This document shows, piece after piece, positions 27,622 through 35,792 of a stretch of 64,000 nt of DNA. Source of the DNA: Cryobacterium sp. PH31-L1. Lineage in GTDB: Bacteria > Actinomycetota > Actinomycetes > Actinomycetales > Microbacteriaceae. The first letter of the stretch is position 1, and every line of letters begins with the position of its first letter. The stretch covers positions 282,665 to 346,664 of the forward strand of contig NZ_JASISM010000006.1 of assembly GCF_030063145.1 (NCBI RefSeq), given 5' to 3'. Position numbers and translations under genes: made by a program. The notes below the pieces were generated by a model. It did no database searches. It was not told where the DNA came from and saw only the letters and a list, made by a program, of their open reading frames with translations.

Positions 27622-28302
27622 TCACTGCAACAGGGCGCGGTAGGCCGCGAGGGACTCGGCGGCCTCGCCGTCGGCGACCACCGCACCGTCTTCGATCACG
27701 ATAACGCGGTCGAACTCCTCGACCAGGTGCAGATGGTGGGTGACCACGATGACCTGTTGGGGGAGCGTCTGCAGCAGTTCGGAGATGCGTCGGGCATTGC
27801 GGGCGTCGAGCAGGGTAGTCGGTTCGTCGGCCACGATTGTGGCCGGCTCCGCCACCAGCACGGCGGCGAGGGCGAGCAACTGCTTCTGACCGCCGGAGAG
27901 ACGGTGCGCCGGATGGTCGGCGTGCTCGCTCAACCCGAACTGTTCGAGGGCCACCGCCGTGCGCTCGGCGATCTCGGCGGCAGACAGGCCGCGACGGCGC
28001 AGGGTGAATGCCACGTCTTCCTGCACGGTGGGCATGACGATCTGATTGTCCGGGTTGGTGAAGATGAACCCGACCTTACGGCGCACATCCCGGGCGTGGC
28101 GGGCCACATTCTGCCCATCCACCGTCACGATGCCGCTGGTCGGCGTGACGAGTCCATTGATCATGCGCACCAGCGTGGACTTGCCCGAACCATTGGCGCC
28201 GACGATACCGATGCGATGCTCGGTCAGGCTGAGGTTCACATCGTGCAGCACGGTGCGGTCGCCGAAGGACTGCCCGACCCGCTCGAAATGGATGATGCTC
28301 AC
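27622..28302 (-). CDS. bioM: Biotin ECF transporter, ATPase component
   Basis: From GTG at 28302 the protein has 226 residues. Walker A is GANGSGKST near residue 34, the Q loop is TNPDNQ (typical of ECF ATPases), the signature is LSGGQKQLLALAAVL, and Walker B is ATIVADEPTT. The GTG overlaps the bioY stop by four bases (GTGA). It powers biotin uptake together with BioY and BioN. Confidence 0.92.
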   Translation of the reverse strand: MSIIHFERVGQSFGDRTVLHDVNLSLTEHRIGIVGANGSGKSTLVRMINGLVTPTSGIVTVDGQNVARHARDVRRKVGFIFTNPDNQIVMPTVQEDVAFTLRRRGLSAAEIAERTAVALEQFGLSEHADHPAHRLSGGQKQLLALAAVLVAEPATIVADEPTTLLDARNARRISELLQTLPQQVIVVTHHLHLVEEFDRVIVIEDGAVVADGEAAESLAAYRALLQ

Positions 28303-28907
28303 GCTCGGGCCTGACGACCCAACGGCCTCGCGATGAGCCCGGGGTATGCCTTGTGTACCTGGCGGGCGACGAGCACGGTCAGCACGACCTTGATCAGGTC
28401 GCCGGGGATGAACGCGACGTTCAGGCCCAACGTGGTCCACAGCGGCAGGCCGAGGTTCAGGGCCATGACAGGAACGCCGACCAGGTAGACGGCGACGATT
28501 CCGCCCAGAATCGTGGCACCGAGGGCCAGCCAGAACGGGTACTTCGGCAGCAGCCGGGCGGTGAGGTAACCGGTGACGAACGCGCCGAGCAGCCAGCCGT
28601 AGAGATAGCCGGCCGCCGGGCTCACCGTGAACACGCCGATGCCGCCGCGCGCGCCGGCCAGCAGGGGGAGTCCGACGGCCGTCAGCACGAGAAACAACAG
28701 CACGGCGAGGGTTCCCTTGCGCGGGCCGAGGATGGCCCCAGCGAACATCACGCCGAGGGACTGCAGGGTGATCGGTACCGGCCCGATGTTGAGTGGTCCC
28801 GCCAGGCCGAGCGCCGCGATGAGGGCGGCGAAAATGGCAATCTGGGCGAGATCGCGGGCGGGCAGAATACGTCGAGTACGGGTGCTCGAGCGAACGGTGT
28901 CGGTCAT
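28299..28907 (-). CDS. bioY: BioY biotin-binding S component
   Basis: The 202-residue membrane protein has six hydrophobic helices and BioY motifs: GPVPITLQSLGVMFAG near residue 41, GARGGIGVF near 84 and SPAAGYLYGW near 95. It is the substrate-binding part of the biotin transporter and the first gene of the bioYMN operon. No biotin-biosynthesis genes are in the window. I see no clear BioQ- or BirA-type operator upstream. Confidence 0.94.
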   Translation of the reverse strand: MTDTVRSSTRTRRILPARDLAQIAIFAALIAALGLAGPLNIGPVPITLQSLGVMFAGAILGPRKGTLAVLLFLVLTAVGLPLLAGARGGIGVFTVSPAAGYLYGWLLGAFVTGYLTARLLPKYPFWLALGATILGGIVAVYLVGVPVMALNLGLPLWTTLGLNVAFIPGDLIKVVLTVLVARQVHKAYPGLIARPLGRQARA

Positions 28908-28997
28908 GGTTTCAAATCTAGAATTGCGTGCGCACCGGCCGCTGAAGAATACCTACAACAAAACGCCGCGAACTCTAGAGGTAGTGATTTGAGCGCG

Positions 28998-29879
28998 TCA
29001 GCAGCCGGGACCGTGAGGGTTGGCGTTGCAGTCTTCGGCCACGAGCACGGTGGATTCCTTCGCGGCGACGACGGTGAATGGGGCGGACGGCACGGTAACG
29101 ATTCCTTCGACGGGGCGCCAGCCCTGGTCACCGAAGCTGTAGGCGGCTCGGTAGTCGACCGTGAGGGTGACTGAATAGGTGCCCTTGGCTGTGTATTTGT
29201 GGCTGGTGGGGGTGGTGGAGAATTCGGCCAGGCCGAGGTTCGCCCAGCTGGCGCCGCCGGTGGGGCTCGACGCGGTGCTGCCGTCGCCGTAGTTCCAGCG
29301 GTAGCCGATCGGTGTGAATAGAACCTGGGCGGGTTGGCCGAGCAGGAGTCCGTCGCCGATTTGAGCGGATGCTCCGGCCCAGAAATTGGCGGCCAGTCCG
29401 ACGATGGCCCAGCCGTTGGGCTCCATGCCCGTCGCGGCAGCGGGCGCGGGAAAGTTCTGCAGGTCGGTGACCCGGATGATCGTGTCGGGCGAGCAGCCTG
29501 TGCAGGGTGTGGTCGGGGCGGCGAGGGTGATTGGCCACTCGGGGTGCCGTGAGACAACGGGGAAGTCGCCGGAGCCACAGAGTGTCCACTCCTGCTCCGA
29601 GGTCAGTTGGCCGGCGGGGTGTGCGCAAATCTCGGCTACCGTCGGGCCGGTCCCGGCGCGGCCGGCAGACCCGCCAGACTTGCCACCCGACGTCCCAGTA
29701 CCTTCCGCGGTCAGGTCAACGCCCGGACCTACGACAATTGCACGTGTTGGGCACGTCTCCGCGCTCAGAGTTGCGGGGGTGCATAGTTCCTCGTTGGCGA
29801 ATGAAGGTGGGATGAAGGCTGCGCTCAACGTGACACCGATTAGGGCGCCTACGGCGAGCAGAAATTTGAACCGGACCAT
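28998..29879 (-). CDS. Secreted protein with PKD-like domain, function unknown
   Basis: From ATG at 29879 the protein has 293 residues. A signal peptide covers about the first 27 residues (cleavage near SFANE). The C-terminal half contains YRWNYGDGS, SHKYTAKGTYSVTLTVDY, the pattern of a PKD or PKD-like beta-sandwich. Cysteines in the N-terminal third (CTGC and others) may form disulfides. It overlaps the upstream lipoprotein gene by 31 bases, so the two are likely expressed together. The role is not recognised. Confidence 0.75.
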   Translation of the reverse strand: MVRFKFLLAVGALIGVTLSAAFIPPSFANEELCTPATLSAETCPTRAIVVGPGVDLTAEGTGTSGGKSGGSAGRAGTGPTVAEICAHPAGQLTSEQEWTLCGSGDFPVVSRHPEWPITLAAPTTPCTGCSPDTIIRVTDLQNFPAPAAATGMEPNGWAIVGLAANFWAGASAQIGDGLLLGQPAQVLFTPIGYRWNYGDGSTASSPTGGASWANLGLAEFSTTPTSHKYTAKGTYSVTLTVDYRAAYSFGDQGWRPVEGIVTVPSAPFTVVAAKESTVLVAEDCNANPHGPGC

Positions 29880-30469
29880 ACTCGGGACTCCGAAACTAGA
29901 AGTTGATTGGAATGGCTCGATGAAGTGACGAACACGACAACCATCGGCCATCGCACTTGTCGATCGGGTGTGGAGACTGAGCGCCCGGCGGCATCGATCA
30001 TGGTGCTGCCGCTCACGTCGATGCACACATACGTGTGGATCTCCCAGGTCGCGCCGGGTGTTGCGCTTGACGACTGAAGGGTCATGGAATCGAATGATGT
30101 GGTGCCTGTCAACGCGCGGCCTCTGCTGACGAGATCCTCTCTGGCCGCGACCACGCCAGCGAGTTCCGAGCCAGTCGTTAACGATAGGTAGCTATTCCAC
30201 GACTCGGAACCGATGGCACCGGCTCTGTCGCCAGCCGCAAGGTAAGTCGAATAGGCGGCCTCCGCGGCTGCCAGGGCCTCGTCGCTTGTGGTGAAGACTG
30301 GTGGAGTGGCGGTCGGCGCTGCCGTTGCCGCAGCGACTGGCTTTGGGGTGTCGCTGGGGGACGGAGCGGGGGTGGCTGAGCATCCGCTGAGCGTGCCGGC
30401 AGCGATAAGCACCATTGCAGTCATGAGCACCGATTTGTGCAGGGGGTGACGACGCGGTCGGGTTCGCAT
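29849..30469 (-). CDS. Small lipoprotein, function unknown
   Basis: The 206-residue product has a basic start, a hydrophobic stretch and the lipobox LSGC near residue 30. A Pro/Ala/Thr-rich linker follows, then a domain of about 150 residues (DEALAAAEAAYSTYLAAGD ... WEIHTYVCIDVSGSTMID) that I cannot assign. It overlaps the PKD-like secreted protein gene by 31 bases in the same direction. Confidence 0.75.
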   Translation of the reverse strand: MRTRPRRHPLHKSVLMTAMVLIAAGTLSGCSATPAPSPSDTPKPVAAATAAPTATPPVFTTSDEALAAAEAAYSTYLAAGDRAGAIGSESWNSYLSLTTGSELAGVVAAREDLVSRGRALTGTTSFDSMTLQSSSATPGATWEIHTYVCIDVSGSTMIDAAGRSVSTPDRQVRWPMVVVFVTSSSHSNQLLVSESRVWSGSNFCSP

Positions 30470-30615
30470 GCGGTCACCCTAGACCGGATTGCTACAATCC
30501 CGTTTAAGTTATGCACAGGCTGGTGCCGAGGCTCAAATCGCGCTACGGGTCAGCCAGAATGTGCTCCCGTGGGCGGTTGTGGTGACGGGTCGACAACGTC
30601 GGGCCCGCTGAACAA

Positions 30616-30750
30616 GCGCACGACCAACGTGCTCCGCGCCGCTATGACATCTCCGTCGACCAGCGGCCGGTCGACTGCGCAGGCCCGCGCGCCAGGCGCA
30701 CGACCGCCGTGCTCGGCGCTGCTGTGACATCTCCGTCGACCAGCGGCCGG
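30616..30750. repeat. Pair of 55-base direct repeats, 80-base period
   Basis: The unit at 30616-30670 recurs at 30696-30750 with about five mismatches. The last 25 or so bases, from TGACATCTCCGTCGACCAGC onward, are identical. Confidence 0.85.
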
Positions 30751-30815
30751 CGAGGAAAGACCCGTGGCACCCGGCCGTCAAACATTGCGTTGCGGTTGTT
30801 GGCGGATCTGGCCGG

Positions 30816-30845
30816 TTTAGTGCTTATAGATTTAGTGCTTATAGG
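30816..30845. repeat. 15-base tandem repeat, two copies
   Basis: TTTAGTGCTTATAGA at 30816-30830 is followed directly by TTTAGTGCTTATAGG at 30831-30845. The repeat is AT-rich and lies about 45 bases before the DUF222/HNH gene start. Confidence 0.85.
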
Positions 30846-30888
30846 AGTGACATTTCCTCGTGTCGGTGGGTGGGTGTTGTCTTAGATC

Positions 30889-32876
30889 ATGACCAGCATG
30901 GCGATGGAGCTCCCCCGGGTGGTGGCCGCTGTGGCCGCGTTGGGTGGTTCCAGTGCGGAGTTCGCGGGTCTGTCCGATGCGGAGGTGCTGGCGGCGCGCG
31001 CGCCGATTGCCGCGTTGCTGCGGTTGAGTAATACGGTGGCCGCGTTGCTGGCGGGAACGATTGCGGAGCGGTCGCGGCGGCAGCTGGGCCAGTCCGGGTT
31101 GGCGGCCCGGCACGGGTTTGGCACCCCCACGCTGATGGTGCAGCACGCCACCGGGTTGAGCCGCATCGAGGCGGGCCGGCTGCTGGCGGTCGGGGTGTTG
31201 ATGAGCGAGACCGAAACGGCGGAACGCGAGGCGGCCGCCGCGCGCGAGGCGGCCCGGGAGGCGGCGCGGGTCGCGGAGGCCGCGGCGGATGCTGCGGCGC
31301 AGGCCGCCGCTGCTGCCGCTGTCGAGGCGGCGGCGGAGGCGCAGCGGGCGTTCGCCTGGGAGGCGGCGCAGTGGGAGGCGCGGGAGGCCGATCGGGCGGC
31401 GGCGTGGGCCGAGTTGTATCCCGGCCTGCCCCTTCCGAAGGGTCAGCCCCGGCCCGTGCCGGTAATCGCCGTGCCACCGGTCACACCGGCACTGCCCCTG
31501 GCAGCGCCGGTGGTGGTGCCGGTCGTGGTGGTGCCGTGGCAGGCGCCGATCATGCATGCCGTCGCAGCCGGCATTTTCTCACCAGGCGTGGGCGATGCCC
31601 TGCTGCGAGGCTTGGGCACTGTGGATCAGGCGGTCACCGCGGAGAAGCTCGCCGCGGCGCTGCGGGTGGTGTTGGTGGAGGCGCCGGGCCTGAACACGGA
31701 GCAGGCGTTTAAACGGGCTCGGCGGCTGCGGGATGAGTTGGATGTGGCGGGTATTCTCGCGCGGGAGAAGCAGGCCCGTGATGACACGTCGTGGTCGTTG
31801 TGGCGGCGGGCTGATGGCATGGTGACGGTGCATGCGTTGCTGCCGCCGGAGCAGGGCGAGTTGTGGATCGCGACCTACGATGCGCTGACCAGTCCGCGGC
31901 GGGGTGGGGTGCGGTTTGTGGATCCGGAGCGGGCGTTGTGGGCGCAGAGCGTGCGGGATGATCCGCGTACCGTTGATCAGATCGCTGCGGATTCGTTCAC
32001 CCAGCTGCTCAAGCTCGGCGCTGAGGCCGACCCGAACACCTTGTTCGGTGGTCGGCGTCCGGTGGTGCAGGTCATCGTCACTGACTACGACCGCCCCACC
32101 ACCATCCCCGCGCCGGCGGGGCAGGCAGTGCCGGCCCCCGAAGCGGATTCCCGCTCGACGGCACTGACGCCGTCGAAGGCTGTCGAGCCGACCGCGACAA
32201 ACACAGTCCAGCCGGTGGAGGGTATCGAGGCCGTTGGGACCACCGGGATGACCGAGATCGTCGAGACGATCGGAACTACAGGCACGACCGAGGCTGGCGA
32301 GGTCACCGGGATCGCCGATCGCAGCGCGGCCACGCGGGCCCCGTCCACCGGGACGGCACAGACGGCCGGGCAGGCCACGCCGAGCACGCGGCCTTCCCCG
32401 GAGGTATCAAGAACGGGGGTGTTCGGCTATATCGAGGGCAATCCGGCTCCGGTATCGGAGGAGACCATTGCCCGACATCTGTGTGACACCGGCTACCTGG
32501 GTATTCTGTTCAGCCAAACCGGGCAACCCCTCAATGTTGGCCGGGATGCCCGCCTGTTCAACCGCGAGCAACGCCGTGCCCTCGCCGCGCGTGACGGCGG
32601 ATGTCGCTGGCCTGGCTGTGATGAGCCACCGTCGTGGAGTGAAGCTCACCACGTTGAAAACTGGGCTGATCTGGGTTTTCCAACATCGACCAGGCCATAT
32701 TGCTCTGTGTTCTACATCACCTGCTGCTGCACAACCGGCACTGGAAGATCCTGTTCCTCGACGGAGAGTATTGGCTACAGCCCGCCGTCGACATTGACCC
32801 GGAGCAGACGCTGATTGCGCTGCCCAGCAAGAACCCGCTCATGCAGGAGCCCACGCTGCTCGAATCGCCGCAATAG
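30889..32876 (+). pseudogene. DUF222/13E12-type HNH endonuclease, frameshifted near the 3' end
   Basis: The frame from 30889 gives a DUF222 domain with a long Ala/Glu coiled-coil insertion (about residues 105-165), then a low-complexity Thr/Gly/Glu stretch and the first part of an HNH domain (CRWPGCDEPPSWSEAHHVENW). After GCTGATCTGGGTTTTCC near 32680 the sequence becomes nonsense in this frame and stops at 32814. The normal ending (NIDQAILLCVLHHLLLHNRHWKIL ...) continues in the -1 frame to the stop at 32874-32876. One missing base or two extra bases near 32671-32680 would explain it. The last HNH histidine and asparagine are thus out of frame. It is a real lesion or a sequencing error in the T run. 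Confidence 0.85.
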
Positions 32877-33017
32877 CGTTGCGCTGCGGCCAGCGCAGAC
32901 CGGTCGCGTTGGACGATTGGCGTCGACAAGCTCGACCGGAGACTGGGCTCCGCGCCTGAGGCGCCGACGGGCGCGGGGCGGCCCAGGGGCTCTACCGGCA
33001 CCGTCAGACGGTGCGCC

Positions 33018-34835
33018 CTACGTGCTCGCCTGGGTGTCGGCGAGAACGGGAGCCGGTGCGGTGCGACCGGCCATGATCGCATCCGCTGCCCTCACCAAGG
33101 CGAGGTGTGAGAGCGCCTGCGGAGTGTTGCCCATCTGGTGTCCGCTGGTCACGTCGTATTCTTCCGAGAGCAGGCCGACATCGTTCACGAAGCCGAGCAG
33201 GGTATCCATGAGCGCGGTGGCGTCGTCGAGGCGTCCCGAGGCGGCGTATTGCTCGACCAACCAGAACGAGCAGGCCAGAAACGGATGCTCACCCGGAGGC
33301 AGGCCGTCCACGGTGGCGCGCGTGCGGTAGCGCAGGAGCAGGCCATTGTGGCTGAGATCCGCCTCGATCGCGGCCACGGTGCCGAGCATGCGCGGATCGG
33401 TCGGCGCGCAGAAGCCGACCTGCGGGAGGACGAGGAGGGAGGCATCCACTTCGGAACTGCCGTAGTACTGCACATAGCTGTTTCGATTTACGTCAAAGCC
33501 GCGGCTCTCGATGTCGGCGCGCACCTCGTCACGCAGGGTCTTCCACCGGTCGAGCGGGCCGTCGAGGCCGCACTCCTCGATGCCGCGCACCGCACGGTCG
33601 AAGGCGGCCCAGACCATCACCCGCGAGTGGGTGAATTCGCGGGCTTGGCCGCGCACCTCCCAGATGCCCTGGTCGGCGCGACGCCAGTTTTTTTCCAGAA
33701 AACTCATGAGGGCTCGCTGCAGCGGCCAGGAGAACTCGTTCTCCTGCACCCCGGCGGCGCGGGCGGCGTGCAGGGCCACCATGACCTCGCCGATCACATC
33801 GGACTGAAACTGATCGACGGCACCGTTGCCGACGCGCACGGGGGAGGCGCCGTTGTAGCCGGGCAGGCTGGTCAGTTCCCTCTCGGGCAGATAGCGCTCG
33901 CCGGAGAGTCCATACATGATCTGAACATCTCCGGGGTCGCCCGCGATGGCGCGCAGCAGCCAGGCGCGCCAGCCGTCGGCTTCCACCTCATAGCCGTGGC
34001 TGAGCAGTACTTCGAGCGTGAGTGAGGCGTCGCGGAGCCACACGTAGCGGTAGTCCCAGTTGCGAGTGCCGCCGGCCTGCTCGGGCAGCGACGTCGTCGC
34101 CGCCGCCACGATGCCGCCGGTCTGCTCGTGGGTGAGGGCGCGCAGCACGAGCAGCGAGCGCACGACCTCGGCGCGCAGGGGACCCTCGTGGCTGCAACTC
34201 GACGCCCAGTTCTGCCACCAGGCGCAGGTCGAGGCGTGGACAGCGTCAATGTCGATAGCCGGCGGAACCTCACGGTGCGAGGGATACCAAGTCATCTGCG
34301 CGTCGACCGTCTCATCGGCGGTGACCTCGAAGTGTGACACGTGGCGATGATCCGAGGCGCGCAGCTGGGGGCCGCGCACCACGATCGCGTCGGGCCCGGC
34401 GATCGCGACGAGGCCGCGCACCCGCTCTCCCTTCAGCTGCCGCACCCACGGCACGGTGGTGGCGTAACCGAAACGAAACCGCAGGTCCTGGTTCATCTGC
34501 ACCGTGCCGCTGATGCCCCGCACGCGCCGCACCAGGTCGGCCCGACCGTCGCCGTACGGCATGAAATCGAGCACCTCGACCTGACCGGTGGCCGTGGTCC
34601 ACACCGTTGACAGCACGAAGGTGTCGCCCTGGTAGCTGCGCACCGCCGTGGCTGTCGTATCCGCGGGGGCCAGCAGCCACCGGCCGTGGTTCTCGTCACC
34701 GAGCAATGCACCGAACAGCGAGGCGGAGTCGTAGCGCGGCAGGCAGAGCCAGTCGATGCTCCCGTTTCGTCCGACGAGGGCAGCCGAGTGGCAGTCACTG
34801 ATGAGTGCGTAGTCCTCGATATTGAGTGCCATCAA
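33018..34835 (-). CDS. Glycoside hydrolase family 15 protein (trehalase/glucoamylase-like)
   Basis: The 605-residue protein begins IEDYALISDCHSAALVGRNGSIDWLCLPRYDS, the N-terminal domain start of bacterial GH15 proteins. The (alpha/alpha)6 domain carries RNWDYRYVWLRDAS near residue 265 and EEYDVTSGHQMGNTPQALSH near 565, the two regions with the catalytic acids. In actinobacteria many such proteins are trehalases. The neighbouring trehalose-phosphate synthase fusion supports trehalose as substrate, but glucoamylase activity is possible. ATG at 34832 is an alternative start. Confidence 0.9.
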   Translation of the reverse strand: MMALNIEDYALISDCHSAALVGRNGSIDWLCLPRYDSASLFGALLGDENHGRWLLAPADTTATAVRSYQGDTFVLSTVWTTATGQVEVLDFMPYGDGRADLVRRVRGISGTVQMNQDLRFRFGYATTVPWVRQLKGERVRGLVAIAGPDAIVVRGPQLRASDHRHVSHFEVTADETVDAQMTWYPSHREVPPAIDIDAVHASTCAWWQNWASSCSHEGPLRAEVVRSLLVLRALTHEQTGGIVAAATTSLPEQAGGTRNWDYRYVWLRDASLTLEVLLSHGYEVEADGWRAWLLRAIAGDPGDVQIMYGLSGERYLPERELTSLPGYNGASPVRVGNGAVDQFQSDVIGEVMVALHAARAAGVQENEFSWPLQRALMSFLEKNWRRADQGIWEVRGQAREFTHSRVMVWAAFDRAVRGIEECGLDGPLDRWKTLRDEVRADIESRGFDVNRNSYVQYYGSSEVDASLLVLPQVGFCAPTDPRMLGTVAAIEADLSHNGLLLRYRTRATVDGLPPGEHPFLACSFWLVEQYAASGRLDDATALMDTLLGFVNDVGLLSEEYDVTSGHQMGNTPQALSHLALVRAADAIMAGRTAPAPVLADTQAST

Positions 34836-34894
34836 ACCATCCTGTCAGCAGCCGGGTGAGAATTCGCTCCGGATCGGCGCGGCGGGCAGCCGGG

Positions 34895-35329
34895 TCAGGC
34901 GACCAGGCGAGCCGCGGCGAGCGTTGCCGACGCCTTGTCGATCCAGGCAGCGGATGCCGCGGCCACCTCGGCATCGCTCGTCGGGGCAGGCACTGGCAAT
35001 GCTGCGGCCGGTTCGCTCCAAGTGGTGATCGGCGCCGGAGTCCAAGACAGCGCGGTCGGCTCACCGCTGGTCTCACCGCGCAGGACGGCTTGCTCGGTCG
35101 TAATGGCCTCGGTGAGCTCGGTTGCGATCTCCCGGGCTTTCAACCCGTGAAAGATGACCTCGGTGTCGTCCGCGCTGCGGGCCACCAGGGTCCAGGCGCC
35201 GTGCTCGCCGACCAGCGCACTGAGCTTGTCGTGCAGCAGCTCGAAAATTTGCTCGTCGCGCAGAACCGGAGCCGGAGCGACACTCATCGCTGCGCTCGCT
35301 GCCAAACGTCGGCGTCGACGACCAAACAT
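34895..35329 (-). CDS. Hypothetical protein
   Basis: The 144-residue product starts at ATG 35329 with GGAAGGGG six bases upstream, so translation is credible. It has a basic start (FGRRRRRLA), a predicted mixed alpha/beta segment at about residues 25-80 (QIFELLHDKLSALVGEHG, TEVIFHGLKAREIATEL) and an Ala/Pro-rich tail. I do not recognise a family. Confidence 0.6.
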   Translation of the reverse strand: MFGRRRRRLAASAAMSVAPAPVLRDEQIFELLHDKLSALVGEHGAWTLVARSADDTEVIFHGLKAREIATELTEAITTEQAVLRGETSGEPTALSWTPAPITTWSEPAAALPVPAPTSDAEVAAASAAWIDKASATLAAARLVA

Positions 35330-35444
35330 GACAAGCCCCTTCCGAACACACGATCACTCTGCTGCAGCCAGCAATAAACTAATTCCCCCAGTTTCGGTGA
35401 TAGAACGCCGGTGAGGCGGGGGACACGCCGATTACGAGCGGAAG

Positions 35445-35633
35445 TCAACTCTCAATCTTGCGTTTATTGGCATCTTCGATGACCGTTCCGGCGGCGACAG
35501 CAGCGCTGAGAGCCCAGCCGAGCCAAAGCATCACGAGGCGCCAATCCCGGGGGCCGTGCCGCGTGGCCTGCACGGTGTTCCAGCCGCCGGCAATCACGCC
35601 GATCATCGCACTATTGAATACGAACTTTCGCAT
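35445..35633 (-). CDS. Small two-helix membrane protein
   Basis: The 62-residue product starts at ATG 35633 with a strong GGAGG five bases upstream. It has hydrophobic stretches at about residues 6-18 and 32-48, with a basic segment between (QATRHGPRDWR), and a charged end. Function unknown. Confidence 0.6.
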   Translation of the reverse strand: MRKFVFNSAMIGVIAGGWNTVQATRHGPRDWRLVMLWLGWALSAAVAAGTVIEDANKRKIES

Positions 35634-35792
35634 GTGAACCTCCGGCATCAGGTTACCCGGGAATGGGCGCGGACCGGCTGGTAACCTTGGTACGGCAACA
35701 CAGGTGTGCACCTCGGGTGTGCCCGGAACGGATGATCCATTACTTCTTCAGCCGAATCCACACGGTCCCAGACTGACCCAGCATCGCCCATC

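Larger units (their letters stand above)
30470..30888. other. Intergenic region with two sets of direct repeats, no gene seen
   Basis: This gap of about 420 bases between the lipoprotein and the DUF222/HNH gene holds no convincing coding region. It contains a 55-base imperfect direct repeat pair and a 15-base tandem repeat, listed separately. Confidence 0.6.
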
